This document shows, in pieces, positions 24,983-34,412 of a DNA stretch of 64,000 nt (positions are counted from its first letter, which is position 1; each line of letters opens with the position of its first letter). Origin of the DNA: G965250275 sp965250275 (GTDB taxonomy: Bacteria > Pseudomonadota > Alphaproteobacteria > Rhodobacterales > Rhodobacteraceae); NCBI GenBank assembly GCA_965250275.1, contig OZ252297.1, positions 2,728,001 to 2,792,000 on the forward strand, read 5' to 3'. Below the pieces are notes generated by a model. That model saw only the letters and a program-made list of their open reading frames with translations, had not been told where the DNA came from and did no database searches. The position numbers and the translations under genes are program-made.

Positions 24983-25795
24983 ATGGAGACGTCTGAACCC
25001 GTCGCTGCCATTTCTGACCCAGGCGAAATCAACCGCGAAAATCACAATCGGGGCGATCGTTTCATCGTTCAGATTTCGAACGTATTCGCGTGGCTTTTTC
25101 CCTTCCTGATGATCGCCATCTGCTCGCAGGTGGTTCTGCGCGGGATTGGCATGAACCAGGCTTGGCTGGATGACTTTCAGTGGTGGCTCTACGGGTCTGC
25201 TGTCCTGATCGGCATCGCCTATGCCGTCACAACAAACAGTCACGTCCGCGTCGACATTCTCTATGACAACTTTACCCGCAAGAAAAAGCTGCGCACCGAC
25301 ATCTTTGCGCTGGCTTGGCTCTTTTTTCCCTTCATCCTGCTGTCCTGGGACGTAACGGTGCACTATGCCATCAGTTCGGTGATCGCGAATGAAGGCTCGG
25401 ACAGCCCCAACGGCCTTCACAATCTGTGGATCCTGAAGCTCTTCATGAACCTCAGCTTTATTGTTGTGGGGATTGCCATCTGGTCCGCCTATGTCCGGTG
25501 CCTGTCCATGCTGACGCGTCCGGTCCTGTGGAAACAGCTGCTCTTTGCCTTCCCGTCGACCATGTTCATGGTCAACCTGGCCATTTACTACATCATCTGG
25601 TGGTACCTGCGCCTGACCAGCCCGGCCGAAGTGACGTCTCGGGAAATCAACCGCATGCCGATTTTCGATGAGTTCGAACTTGGCGTCTACGAAATCAAAT
25701 ACACGATCGTCATTACCCTGGTCGCGACCATTGTCGTGATCGGCGCGGCCCGCCTGCTGGACCGCTCCTCCAGGTCCGACGCGCAAGGGACCTGA
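24983..25795 (+). CDS. dctQ: TRAP transporter small permease (DctQ family)
   Basis: A 270-aa inner-membrane subunit from the ATG at 24983 (METSEPVAAI), preceded by AGGGAG. It has the four core DctQ helices plus extra C-terminal length; the typical DctQ is about 160-200 aa. The family motif is NQAWLDDFQWWLYGSAVLIGIAYAVTTNSHVRVDILYDNF. A long hydrophilic insertion near residues 195-235 (TSPAEVTSREINRMPIFDEFELGVYEIK) places it in the larger subgroup seen with TakP-like systems. It bridges DctP and DctM and is followed four bases later by dctM. Confidence 0.92.
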   Translation: METSEPVAAISDPGEINRENHNRGDRFIVQISNVFAWLFPFLMIAICSQVVLRGIGMNQAWLDDFQWWLYGSAVLIGIAYAVTTNSHVRVDILYDNFTRKKKLRTDIFALAWLFFPFILLSWDVTVHYAISSVIANEGSDSPNGLHNLWILKLFMNLSFIVVGIAIWSAYVRCLSMLTRPVLWKQLLFAFPSTMFMVNLAIYYIIWWYLRLTSPAEVTSREINRMPIFDEFELGVYEIKYTIVITLVATIVVIGAARLLDRSSRSDAQGT

Positions 25796-25799
25796 TGAA

Positions 25800-27239
25800 A
25801 TGAGCTTTATTGCCCAATATCTGACGCTGAACGAAATCGCCGTCACCGTCATGTTCGGTACATTCATCTGGATGCTGTTCCGCGGCATTCCGGTCGCCAT
25901 GGCGCTGGTTGGTGTCAGCCTGCTCTTCGTGCTGATTGCCGAATTTTTCCTCGATCCGTTTCGCGGAACGTTTCGTGACATCATCGAATTCGACCGGACT
26001 GGGATAAATTATCAGCGTTTGCAGGCGCTGTCCGGACGGTTGTTCGGCAACATCGTCAAAAACCCGGTGCTTGTGGCGTTGCCGATGTTCATCTTCATGG
26101 GCCTGATGCTGGACCAGTCCGGCGTGGCCCAACGCATGATGCATTCCATGCAGAAGCTTTTTGGCAGCCTGCGCGGTGGTCTTTCGCTGACGGTGATGCT
26201 GATCGGGATCATTCTTGCCGCGTCCACCGGCGTGATCGGCGCTTCTGTGACCCTTCTGGGGGTTATGGCGCTGCCGGCTATGATGAAACAGGATTACTCC
26301 AAACCGATTGCAACGGGCACGATCGCATCTGCCGGAACGCTCGGGATCCTCATTCCTCCGTCGATCATGCTGGTCATCATGTCGGACCAGTTGGCCATTT
26401 CGCTGGGCGACCTCTTCATGGGTGCCCTGTTCCCCGGCCTGATCCTGGGGGGGCTCTACATCGTTTTCATCGTGGTCTATGGCCTCATCAATCCAAAGGC
26501 GATGCCGGCTCCAGAGAAAGCGGACGAGATTGGCTGGGATGTTGTCAAAGAGGTTCTGCTGGCCGTTGTGCCGCCGATGTTCCTGATCCTTCTGGTTCTG
26601 GGTTCGATCTTCGCGGGCTTTGCCACACCGACCGAGGCCTCCGGGCTTGGTGCATTTGGCGCCACGCTGCTGGCTCTGTTGAACGGCAAGTTGAACTGGA
26701 AAGTCCTGCGCGAGGTTAGCCGGTCGACGCTGAATACGTCCGGTTACATCGTCGGTATCTTCCTGGCGGCGAATTTCTTCGCCTTTGTGCTGCGCCGCTA
26801 TGGCGGGGACGAGATCGTCCAGCACCTTGTGCTGTCGGCCTTCGACGATCCGTACATGACTGTGGTGTTCATCCTGTTCATCGTGTTCCTGCTGGGCTTC
26901 CTTCTGGACTGGATCGAAATCACGATCATCATCATGCCCCTGATGCTGCCGATCATCCTCTCGCTGGATCTCGCCGTACCGGGGTTCGAACAGGTGCGGG
27001 ATCCGTCAGTTGTCTGGTTTGCGATCCTCGTGGCGGTCACTTTGCAGACGTCATTCCTGACGCCACCAGTGGGATTCGCGCTCTTCTATCTCAAAGGTGT
27101 GTGTCCGCCTGGGGTGTCGCTGGCCCATATCTACAAGGGGGTCATCCCATTCGTGCTGCTGCAGCTGCTGGGCTTGTTCATCGTGTTCGAGTTCCCCGCC
27201 CTCACGACGTGGCTGCCATCCGTGGCCTACGGAAACTGA
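25800..27239 (+). CDS. dctM: TRAP transporter large permease (DctM family)
   Basis: A 479-aa polytopic membrane protein, the sodium-coupled transport channel of the TRAP system. Signatures are FMGLMLDQSGVAQRMM, LAASTGVIGASVTLLGVMALPAMM, ASAGTLGILIPPSIMLVIMSDQ and QTSFLTPPVGFALFYLKGV. It contains about twelve membrane helices. It is slightly longer than the usual 425-440 aa because of an insertion near residues 45-75 (LDPFRGTFRDIIEFDRTG), matching the enlarged DctQ. It ends 4 bases before a strong terminator. Confidence 0.94.
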   Translation: MSFIAQYLTLNEIAVTVMFGTFIWMLFRGIPVAMALVGVSLLFVLIAEFFLDPFRGTFRDIIEFDRTGINYQRLQALSGRLFGNIVKNPVLVALPMFIFMGLMLDQSGVAQRMMHSMQKLFGSLRGGLSLTVMLIGIILAASTGVIGASVTLLGVMALPAMMKQDYSKPIATGTIASAGTLGILIPPSIMLVIMSDQLAISLGDLFMGALFPGLILGGLYIVFIVVYGLINPKAMPAPEKADEIGWDVVKEVLLAVVPPMFLILLVLGSIFAGFATPTEASGLGAFGATLLALLNGKLNWKVLREVSRSTLNTSGYIVGIFLAANFFAFVLRRYGGDEIVQHLVLSAFDDPYMTVVFILFIVFLLGFLLDWIEITIIIMPLMLPIILSLDLAVPGFEQVRDPSVVWFAILVAVTLQTSFLTPPVGFALFYLKGVCPPGVSLAHIYKGVIPFVLLQLLGLFIVFEFPALTTWLPSVAYGN

Positions 27240-27243
27240 ACAA

Positions 27244-27274
27244 GCCGCCGGGGTCCAAAGACCCCGGCGGCTTT
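27244..27274 (+). terminator. Terminator of the TRAP operon
   Basis: GCCGCCGGGGTC-CAAA-GACCCCGGCGGC forms a perfect 12-pair stem with TTT after it, directly past the dctM stop. It separates the operon from ssrA. Confidence 0.9.
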
Positions 27275-27339
27275 CATTTGGGCAACTGACAGGGTGTTTG
27301 TCCCTTCTCAACCCGCGCGCGACACCCTATATTCTGATT

Positions 27340-27650
27340 TGTCCTTCGGGACTATGGACATAAACGCGCTCGTAATAAGCGGATCGGACCCGGGGGCGGT
27401 ACCCGGCGGCTCCACCAAAATCCTTCATTTGGGGATCATGGGGCCGAAACAGGATCGACGAACGTCTAAAGGGGTTAGCTTTGTCTCGGCGGGGTGCCAC
27501 CGTATCGGCCCGAAAAGTACAATTGCAAATGACAATCGTGCTCCAGTAGCAATGGCCGCGTAAGCGACCTGAGATACTGAAATCTAAGCCCTTGCGCCTA
27601 GCCGCGTAAGGCGGGGTTCGCAGGCACCTGGCAACAGAAGCCTGCACTTC
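27340..27650 (+). ncRNA. ssrA: tmRNA, circularly permuted two-piece (ssrA)
   Basis: The acceptor piece comes first. A T-arm CCGGG-GGCGGTA-CCCGG is followed by CGGCTCC-A-CCA ending at 27417. The coding piece follows after a short linker, starting GGGGCCG at 27440, which pairs with CGGCTCC and makes the G3-T70 pair that marks an alanine acceptor. The tag frame at 27525-27563 reads ANDNRAPVAMAA then TAA. This order, 3' half before 5' half, is the alphaproteobacterial permuted form, processed into two RNAs. The 5' boundary (near GTCCTTCGGGAC at 27341) and the 3' boundary (near the GCAGGC/GCCTGC hairpin) are approximate. It rescues stalled ribosomes and tags proteins for ClpXP. Confidence 0.93.
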
Positions 27651-27766
27651 TCCCACTCTGTGTGTCAGTACATTTCCCCTGCCTTGTTTCCGTCGGCTTG
27701 CATCGTTTCAGGTGAGGCTTGACCCATCCGTCGTTGACCCGGACACTACCCCCGGAGAGGAACGAA

Positions 27767-28957
27767 TTGACGGAACCCCTGCCCTTTCTGGACTTCAATG
27801 TGCCAGGGTTTTCGACCCGGGGGCCTGAAGTGCTGGCCGCCCGCGACAAGTCGTGGTGCGCACGCACCCCCTTCGGGTTGGCGGTGTTGCGGCATCGGGA
27901 GGCCGGTCAGCTCCTGCGCGACCGTCGTCTGCGGCAAGGCAGCTACGCGTGGCCCGACATCATGGGGTTAAAAGGCCCGTTTGCGGAGTTTTGGATTCGC
28001 AGCATCATCGGGCAAGAGGGGGACGACCACAAAGCGTTGCGCAAACTGGCCCAATCCGCCCTGTCCCCTGATTACGTCGCCGGGTTGGTCCCACAATTCG
28101 AAGCCCACGCCGCAGTCCTTGCGGATGGGCTGGCCGCCGCTGAGGGCTGCGAGTTCATCCGCGACTTTTCCCACCCCTTTGCCGGGCGCGCCGTAACCAC
28201 GCTTATGGGATTGCCCACCGAAGACGCGAACTGGATCGCCTCGGACGCCGTCTCTTTGGGGGACGCGATGGGCCTGGATTGCAAGCTTCACGAACCCGAA
28301 TTTAACGCCGCTTGCACCCGCTTGACGGAGCTGTCGCAAGAATTGCTCGACCACGCCCGTGCAGGTGGTCAGGCCGAAACCTACATCACCCGTTTGGTCG
28401 CCGGCGCAGAGCAGCATCCGACGGATGCGCAAGCTCTGCTGGACCTCGTGGTGATCTCCATCTTTGGCGGTGTGGATACAACCCGGGCGCAGCTGGGCTT
28501 TGCCATGGCGCTCTTTTGCGAGCATCCCGATCAATGGGAGCTGCTGCGCGACGACCCAGAACTGATCCCGCAAACAATCGAAGAAGTCATACGCGCCTGG
28601 CCCACAACAACATGGAGCACGCGCGAAGTGGTCGAGGATTTTGAGTTTGGCGGCGTTCAGCTCAGACAGGGCGACACCGTGCATATTCTGGCGCATGCAA
28701 CGGCGACCGACCCGCAGGCGGTGCCGCACTGGGAGTTTGACATCACAGCTCCGCGCAAACTGCATTTCGGGTTTGGAGGGGGCGCGCATCATTGTCTGGG
28801 CCAGCTGGTTGCACGCACCGACATGGCGGCGGCCCTTCGGGTGCTCAGCCAGCGCTTCGCCCGCGTTGAGTTTGCAGGCACGCCACAGTGGATGCCCGAT
28901 TCCGGCAACACGGCACCCGCACAACTGCCCTTGCGATTTGTGCCCGCGCCCGTTTGA
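27767..28957 (+). CDS. Cytochrome P450
   Basis: A 396-aa soluble bacterial P450. Visible: the I-helix oxygen motif GGVDTTR (234-240), the ExxR pair in EEVIR (273-276), and the heme loop FGFGGGAHHCLG with Cys343 as thiolate ligand. I chose the TTG at 27767 because GGAGAGG precedes it by six bases; another TTG at 27719 would add 16 residues. The substrate is unknown and no ferredoxin or reductase is next to it. It lies between ssrA and the chromate genes and may be monocistronic. Confidence 0.92.
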   Translation: MTEPLPFLDFNVPGFSTRGPEVLAARDKSWCARTPFGLAVLRHREAGQLLRDRRLRQGSYAWPDIMGLKGPFAEFWIRSIIGQEGDDHKALRKLAQSALSPDYVAGLVPQFEAHAAVLADGLAAAEGCEFIRDFSHPFAGRAVTTLMGLPTEDANWIASDAVSLGDAMGLDCKLHEPEFNAACTRLTELSQELLDHARAGGQAETYITRLVAGAEQHPTDAQALLDLVVISIFGGVDTTRAQLGFAMALFCEHPDQWELLRDDPELIPQTIEEVIRAWPTTTWSTREVVEDFEFGGVQLRQGDTVHILAHATATDPQAVPHWEFDITAPRKLHFGFGGGAHHCLGQLVARTDMAAALRVLSQRFARVEFAGTPQWMPDSGNTAPAQLPLRFVPAPV

Positions 28958-29097
28958 GTCCCGGCGCAAGTGCCGCGGCTGATCCGGTTGACATGGCAGA
29001 ACGCCTCTGACAGCTTTTGCGCCATGGGGATGAACGCGAACGCCCCGTGAGGCGACAGCCCAAGGTTCGCATGTTTCCGCTTGAGAGGATGCATGCC

Positions 29098-29880
29098 ATG
29101 GCTGACCCAAATGAAATCACAGTGTCCGAACTTCTGCGGCTCATCGGGACGCCCGAATGTCCGGCAATCGCCGATATCTCGATTGATCCGGATTTTGAAG
29201 CAGACCCCTACCTGATCCCCGGTGCGTTCCGGCATCCCCACACCGACGCGGAGGGTCTGGTCCGACGGCTTGGCGGACGCCGCTGCATTGTGTCGTGCCA
29301 AAAGGGACTGAAACTCAGTCAGGGTCTGGCCGCGCGATTGCGTTGCGACGGGATCGACGCGCAATACTTGCAAGGCGGGATGTTTGGTTGGCGCGACCAC
29401 ATCAACGCGCCGCGCGTACCGTCTGCGGCCTTACCGGATCAGACGACTGACCATCCGCTCTGGGTCACGGGTCACAAACCCAACGCGCAACGGATAGCCT
29501 GTATCTGGCTGATCCGGCGGTTCGTCGATCAGTACGCCCGGTTTCTCTTTGTTTCTCCCAGTGAAGTCGCGGATGTAGCCGACCGTTTTGAGGCCACCCC
29601 ATTCGACATCGAGGGGGTCTTCTGGATCCATTGTGGTGATCTTTGCACGTTTGACACCATGCTGAACGGGCTTGAACTTCGGACAGAGGCCCTGGACCGG
29701 ATGTCGCGTGTCGTCCGTGGATCGGACGCCGAGGCGCCCGGAGTGCTGGCCATTATGCGCGGGATGGCGCTGCAACACCGGACCGACCTGGCATATGTGG
29801 AGGCAGCTCTGCCGCTCTTTGACGCACTCTACCGTTGGGCACGGGATGGCACCAAATCGTCGGAGGGACGTACGCAATGA
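29098..29880 (+). CDS. Rhodanese-ChrB-like chromate resistance protein
   Basis: A 260-aa fusion. Residues 1-105 are a rhodanese-like domain with the loop RCIVSCQKGLKLSQGLAARLR, where the Cys is the candidate sulfur-carrying residue. Residues 115-260 are a ChrB C-terminal domain (HKPNAQRIACIWLIRRFVDQYARFLFVSPSEV, GVFWIHCGDLCTFDTML). ChrB-type proteins sense chromate or support its efflux. The ATG at 29098 follows GAGAGG at usable spacing; an ATG at 29089 is also in frame. Its stop overlaps the chrA start by four bases, so the two are coupled. The rhodanese suggests a role in thiol or sulfate-analogue chemistry, which is inferred. Confidence 0.88.
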   Translation: MADPNEITVSELLRLIGTPECPAIADISIDPDFEADPYLIPGAFRHPHTDAEGLVRRLGGRRCIVSCQKGLKLSQGLAARLRCDGIDAQYLQGGMFGWRDHINAPRVPSAALPDQTTDHPLWVTGHKPNAQRIACIWLIRRFVDQYARFLFVSPSEVADVADRFEATPFDIEGVFWIHCGDLCTFDTMLNGLELRTEALDRMSRVVRGSDAEAPGVLAIMRGMALQHRTDLAYVEAALPLFDALYRWARDGTKSSEGRTQ

Positions 29881-31133
29881 GCGCACCGTCTTATCCAGAG
29901 CTGGTGCGTGTGTTTGGCCGGATCGGAGTGCTGTCCTTTGGCGGACCCGCGGCACAGATCGCCCTGATGCACCGGGAGCTGGTTGAAACGCGCCCATGGC
30001 TGGACGAAGACACCTACCTACGCGCGCTTTCGCTGTGCATGCTACTGCCGGGGCCCGAGGCGATGCAGCTGGCCACCTATGCCGGCTGGCGCCTGCGCGG
30101 CGTGGTCGGCGGGCTGATTGCGGGCGCGTTGTTTGTCTTGCCGGGCGCGCTGGTGATCGGCGTGTTGGTCGGGCTCTACGCGGCATTTGGCCAGTTGGAT
30201 CTCGTGCAATCGGCCTTCACCGGAATCAAGGCTGCCGTGATCGTGATTGTCCTGCAAGCTTTGCGGGGCGTGGCCCAACGAGCCTTGCGGTCACCTGCGG
30301 CATGGGTTGTTGCTGGGGTGGCCTTTGGGGGCATCTATGCGTTCAACCTGCCTTTTCCGTTGATCATCGCGGTGGCCGGTCTTTACGGCTATATCACCGC
30401 CGACAAAGCACCACCCGGCGCGGTGCCGCCGGCAGCTGTTCCATTCCGCGACACAGTTCGGACTCTGGCCATCTGGCTCCCCCTCTGGCTGGGACCTCTC
30501 GTCGTTCTTCAAATCACGGGGCCTGACCTGCTGGCCGACATCGGGCGGTTCTTTGCGTGGCTTGCGGTGGTGACGTTTGGGGGTGCTTACGCCGTTCTGG
30601 CGTACATGACCCAAACGGTGGTCGATCAGTTCGGCTGGATCGACACGGCCCAGATGATCGACGCGCTGGGCCTTGCCGAAACCACGCCCGGCCCGCTGAT
30701 CCTCGTCACGCAATTTGTGGCCATGCTCACGGGTCAGCTTCAGGGCGGCACCGGTCTGGCACTGGCGGCCGGTGCTGTGGCGCTGTGGGTCACGTTTGTG
30801 CCCTGCTTCATGTGGATTTTTCTGGCCGGTCCTTACCTGGAGCAGTTGTCCGCGCGTCCCCGACTGTCAGCCGCCCTGCAATCGATCACAGCCGCCGTTG
30901 TGGGCGTCATCCTAAATCTTTCGCTGTGGTTCGCGCTGCATGTCATTTTCCGGGACGTCGTCCGTCTGGAGATCGGCCCCATGACTTTGCCTTGGCCTCA
31001 GGCCGGCAGTCTGGACACAATTGCGCTGATGCTGACCTGTATCGCAGCGGTACTGATGCTGGTGTTCAGACAAGGGCTGATCCGCACCCTGGCGGTCATG
31101 GCGATGCTCGGGCTCGGGGTTGCACTTTTCTAG
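29877..31133 (+). CDS. chrA: Chromate transporter ChrA
   Basis: A 418-aa inner-membrane transporter of the long CHR family, made of two homologous halves. The duplicated signature is visible: FGRIGVLSFGGPAAQIALMHRELVE...LPGPEAMQLATYAGWR in the first half and FFAWLAVVTFGGAYAVLAYMTQ...LAETTPGPLILVTQFVA in the second. About ten to eleven hydrophobic segments fit the family. It exports chromate, and some homologues act on sulfate-like oxyanions. Start ATG at 29877 overlaps the upstream stop (ATGA). Confidence 0.93.
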   Translation: MSAPSYPELVRVFGRIGVLSFGGPAAQIALMHRELVETRPWLDEDTYLRALSLCMLLPGPEAMQLATYAGWRLRGVVGGLIAGALFVLPGALVIGVLVGLYAAFGQLDLVQSAFTGIKAAVIVIVLQALRGVAQRALRSPAAWVVAGVAFGGIYAFNLPFPLIIAVAGLYGYITADKAPPGAVPPAAVPFRDTVRTLAIWLPLWLGPLVVLQITGPDLLADIGRFFAWLAVVTFGGAYAVLAYMTQTVVDQFGWIDTAQMIDALGLAETTPGPLILVTQFVAMLTGQLQGGTGLALAAGAVALWVTFVPCFMWIFLAGPYLEQLSARPRLSAALQSITAAVVGVILNLSLWFALHVIFRDVVRLEIGPMTLPWPQAGSLDTIALMLTCIAAVLMLVFRQGLIRTLAVMAMLGLGVALF

Positions 31134-31210
31134 AACAGAAACTCCCTGACGCAGTCTTTTGTTTCCAATCGAATCCCTTATGCTGATCCCGCAAGAACTG
31201 GGGAGACCCG

Positions 31211-31687
31211 ATGGCTCGCGATATCGATTATGGGAATCTGATGCACCGCGCGATGCGCGGGCTGATCAAGACCGTTTTGACGGATGTCGCGGAAAACGGC
31301 CTGCCCGGGGCGCATCATTTTTTCATAACCTTCGACACGTCGCATCCCGATGCGGAACTGGCGGACTGGCTCTATGACCGTTACCCGGGCGAGATGACGG
31401 TCGTGATGCAGCACTGGTACGAAAATCTTGACGTGGGAGACGAAGGATTTTCGGTTACGCTGAATTTCGGTGATGCGCCTGAGCCGCTCTACATCCCCTA
31501 TGATGCGATTAAGACCTTTGTGGACCCGTCGGTCGAGTTCGGTTTGCGCTTCGAGGCAGGCGAGGATGACGAGGACGACACTGATCCGTCACCCACGAAT
31601 TCGGACCCCACGGATGAAACCACGCCGGATGACAGTGCAAACCACCCCGATGCAGAGATTGTCTCGCTGGACAGCTTCCGGAAATAG
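31211..31687 (+). CDS. sspB: SspB-family ClpXP adaptor
   Basis: A 158-aa alphaproteobacterial SspB. The folded domain (1-115) has IDYGNLMHRAMRGLIKTVLTDVAENGLPGAHHFFITFDT and SVTLNFGDAPEPLYIPYDAIKTFVDPSVEFGL, which binds ssrA-tagged peptides. A long acidic linker (EAGEDDEDDTDPSPTNSDPTDE) leads to the C-terminal ClpX-binding motif region AEIVSLDSFRK. A good ribosome site (GGGGAG) precedes the ATG. It lies about 3.6 kb downstream of ssrA on the same strand and upstream of fumC. Confidence 0.93.
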   Translation: MARDIDYGNLMHRAMRGLIKTVLTDVAENGLPGAHHFFITFDTSHPDAELADWLYDRYPGEMTVVMQHWYENLDVGDEGFSVTLNFGDAPEPLYIPYDAIKTFVDPSVEFGLRFEAGEDDEDDTDPSPTNSDPTDETTPDDSANHPDAEIVSLDSFRK

Positions 31688-31733
31688 AGCGCCTTCTGAA
31701 GCAGATTGATGTTTGGCGGGTCCCCTGCCCGCG

Positions 31734-32276
31734 TCAGTCCGGTTCGCGTTTCAAAAACGTCGAAACCGATCGTTGCACTTCGCCATTGCGGACCCGGCTG
31801 AACTCCAGCTGCAGCCCGCCATCGGCAAGCGTGCGGTCGTATTGCTGAAGCTCATACCCTCCATCATCATTCACAAAAAGCGAGTAGACGGTCATGGTGT
31901 CGCCAATGATCCGGCCCCAAACATATGGTTCGCCTTTCATCGGATCCAATTGGACAGAGTGCCCGAACACGTTGGTCTGCATTGCAGCCGCATATATCCC
32001 GTCACGATCACTGGGAACAAAATCAATGTCGTAGGAGCTTTCCTTAACGCGACCGTTCGCGCGATAAATCGTCGTCGTCCAGCTGACCTCGAACCCTTTT
32101 TTCGTTTCAGAGATCGCGACGCTCATATCCCGTGGCGAAGTCTTTCCATCAGCACTGACCATCTCTGCCGAACCCGAATACACCCCGACAAAATCTGATA
32201 TCTCTGCTGCGGTAAGCTGTGTCGCAAGCAAGGCGAAGGACAAGGCCGAGAACAGACGGGAAGCCAGCTGAAGCAT
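31734..32276 (-). CDS. Secreted hypothetical protein
   Basis: A 180-aa protein with a Sec signal peptide (SRLFSALSFALLATQLTAAE) and a mature domain of about 155 aa rich in beta strands. Repeated motifs such as FVGVYSGSAEMV, YDIDFVPSDRDGIYAA and MTVYSLFVNDDGGYELQQYDRTL suggest a lipocalin- or heme-uptake-like barrel, but I do not recognise a named family. AAGGAT lies upstream of the ATG. It is convergent with sspB and divergent from fumC. Probably periplasmic; function unknown. Confidence 0.65.
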   Translation of the reverse strand: MLQLASRLFSALSFALLATQLTAAEISDFVGVYSGSAEMVSADGKTSPRDMSVAISETKKGFEVSWTTTIYRANGRVKESSYDIDFVPSDRDGIYAAAMQTNVFGHSVQLDPMKGEPYVWGRIIGDTMTVYSLFVNDDGGYELQQYDRTLADGGLQLEFSRVRNGEVQRSVSTFLKREPD

Positions 32277-32602
32277 GTGATGATCCTTAATGGTACCGAC
32301 AAATGATGTTTACCCAGTGTCAGCGTACCCCAGCTTCTCTTTCGGGAAAAGCACAACACCACTTCGTGTTCGGCGGTTTGCGCAAGCGAACGGATTGGGG
32401 ACGGGAAACCAATCGCAAGTCGCAGCGCCGCCCGTGCAACACCTAAGCGGCGTCGCGGCGAACTGCTTGCCGGACTCTGCTGATTTGATTGCTGTTTCCA
32501 ACCGTAACCGGGTTGAATCCCGTGCCCATCGCGCTCTGGGACATTGCCTGTCGGCGGCACAGCTAGTATCGGAGGGGCAAACCCAGAACCGAGGTCAGAT
32601 TC
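32277..32602. other. Divergent promoter region upstream of fumC
   Basis: No gene is recognised in these 326 bases. They contain GATTGG-N10-CCAATC inverted arms near 32393 and GGAGG near 32571, and should hold the promoters of fumC and the secreted protein. Confidence 0.45.
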
Positions 32603-33990
<1,388 letters not shown>

Positions 33991-33994
<4 letters not shown>

Positions 33995-34167
33995 GCCAGC
34001 CGGTCAGCCTGAACCGCGCGCGCAAGGACAAATTGCGAAAGGCCAAGCGCGCGCAGGCTGATGCAAACGCGGTGAAGTTCGGTCGCACCAAGGAGCAGAA
34101 GCCGCTGGAACGCGCCCAAGCTGATAAGGCAGCCAGCGATCTAGACGGCAAGAAGCGCGACCCATGA
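33991..34167 (+). CDS. DUF4169 family small basic protein
   Basis: A 58-aa, highly basic protein (MSQPVSLNRARKDKLRKAKR...) that fits DUF4169, a family of short lysine/arginine-rich proteins found after fumC in alphaproteobacteria. It looks helical throughout and contains no cysteine. Its ATG overlaps the fumC stop (ATGA), and its TGA overlaps the next ATG in the same way. Charge suggests binding to a nucleic acid or an acidic partner; the function is unknown. Confidence 0.85.
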
Positions 34168-34382
34168 GCCGTCGACCGCGCAAACGGTCCCTCACACTGC
34201 GCGGTCATCGCACCTCGGTGTCTCTGGAGGATGAGTTCTGGGAGGCCTTTCGCGACTGTGCTGAGGCGGAAGGGAAACCTCTCAACCAATTGGCGGCGGA
34301 AATCGACGAAGATCGCGGCGTTGAATTGGGTCTGGCCTCGGCTATCCGCCTTTATGTGCTGCGGCACCTGAGAGAAGCGTAA
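34164..34382 (+). CDS. Ribbon-helix-helix domain protein
   Basis: A 72-aa protein with an RHH fold (RHH_4-like): RTSVSLEDEFWEAFRDCAEAEGKPLNQLAAEIDEDR, where TSVSL is the strand and the rest is two helices. Relatives are often misannotated as arylsulfate sulfotransferase. RHH dimers bind DNA, so it may be a small regulator. The start overlaps the DUF4169 stop by four bases. The conserved fumC-DUF4169-RHH order suggests a joint role, so far undefined. Confidence 0.85.
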   Translation: MSRRPRKRSLTLRGHRTSVSLEDEFWEAFRDCAEAEGKPLNQLAAEIDEDRGVELGLASAIRLYVLRHLREA

Positions 34383-34412
34383 GCGAACAGAGCCCTCTAT
34401 TGGATCGACCGG

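Noticed and set aside
27294..27563. 89-aa plus-strand ORF ending in ANDNRAPVAMAA
   Set aside because: Only the last 12 codons are translated, as the tmRNA tag; the upstream codons are RNA structure.
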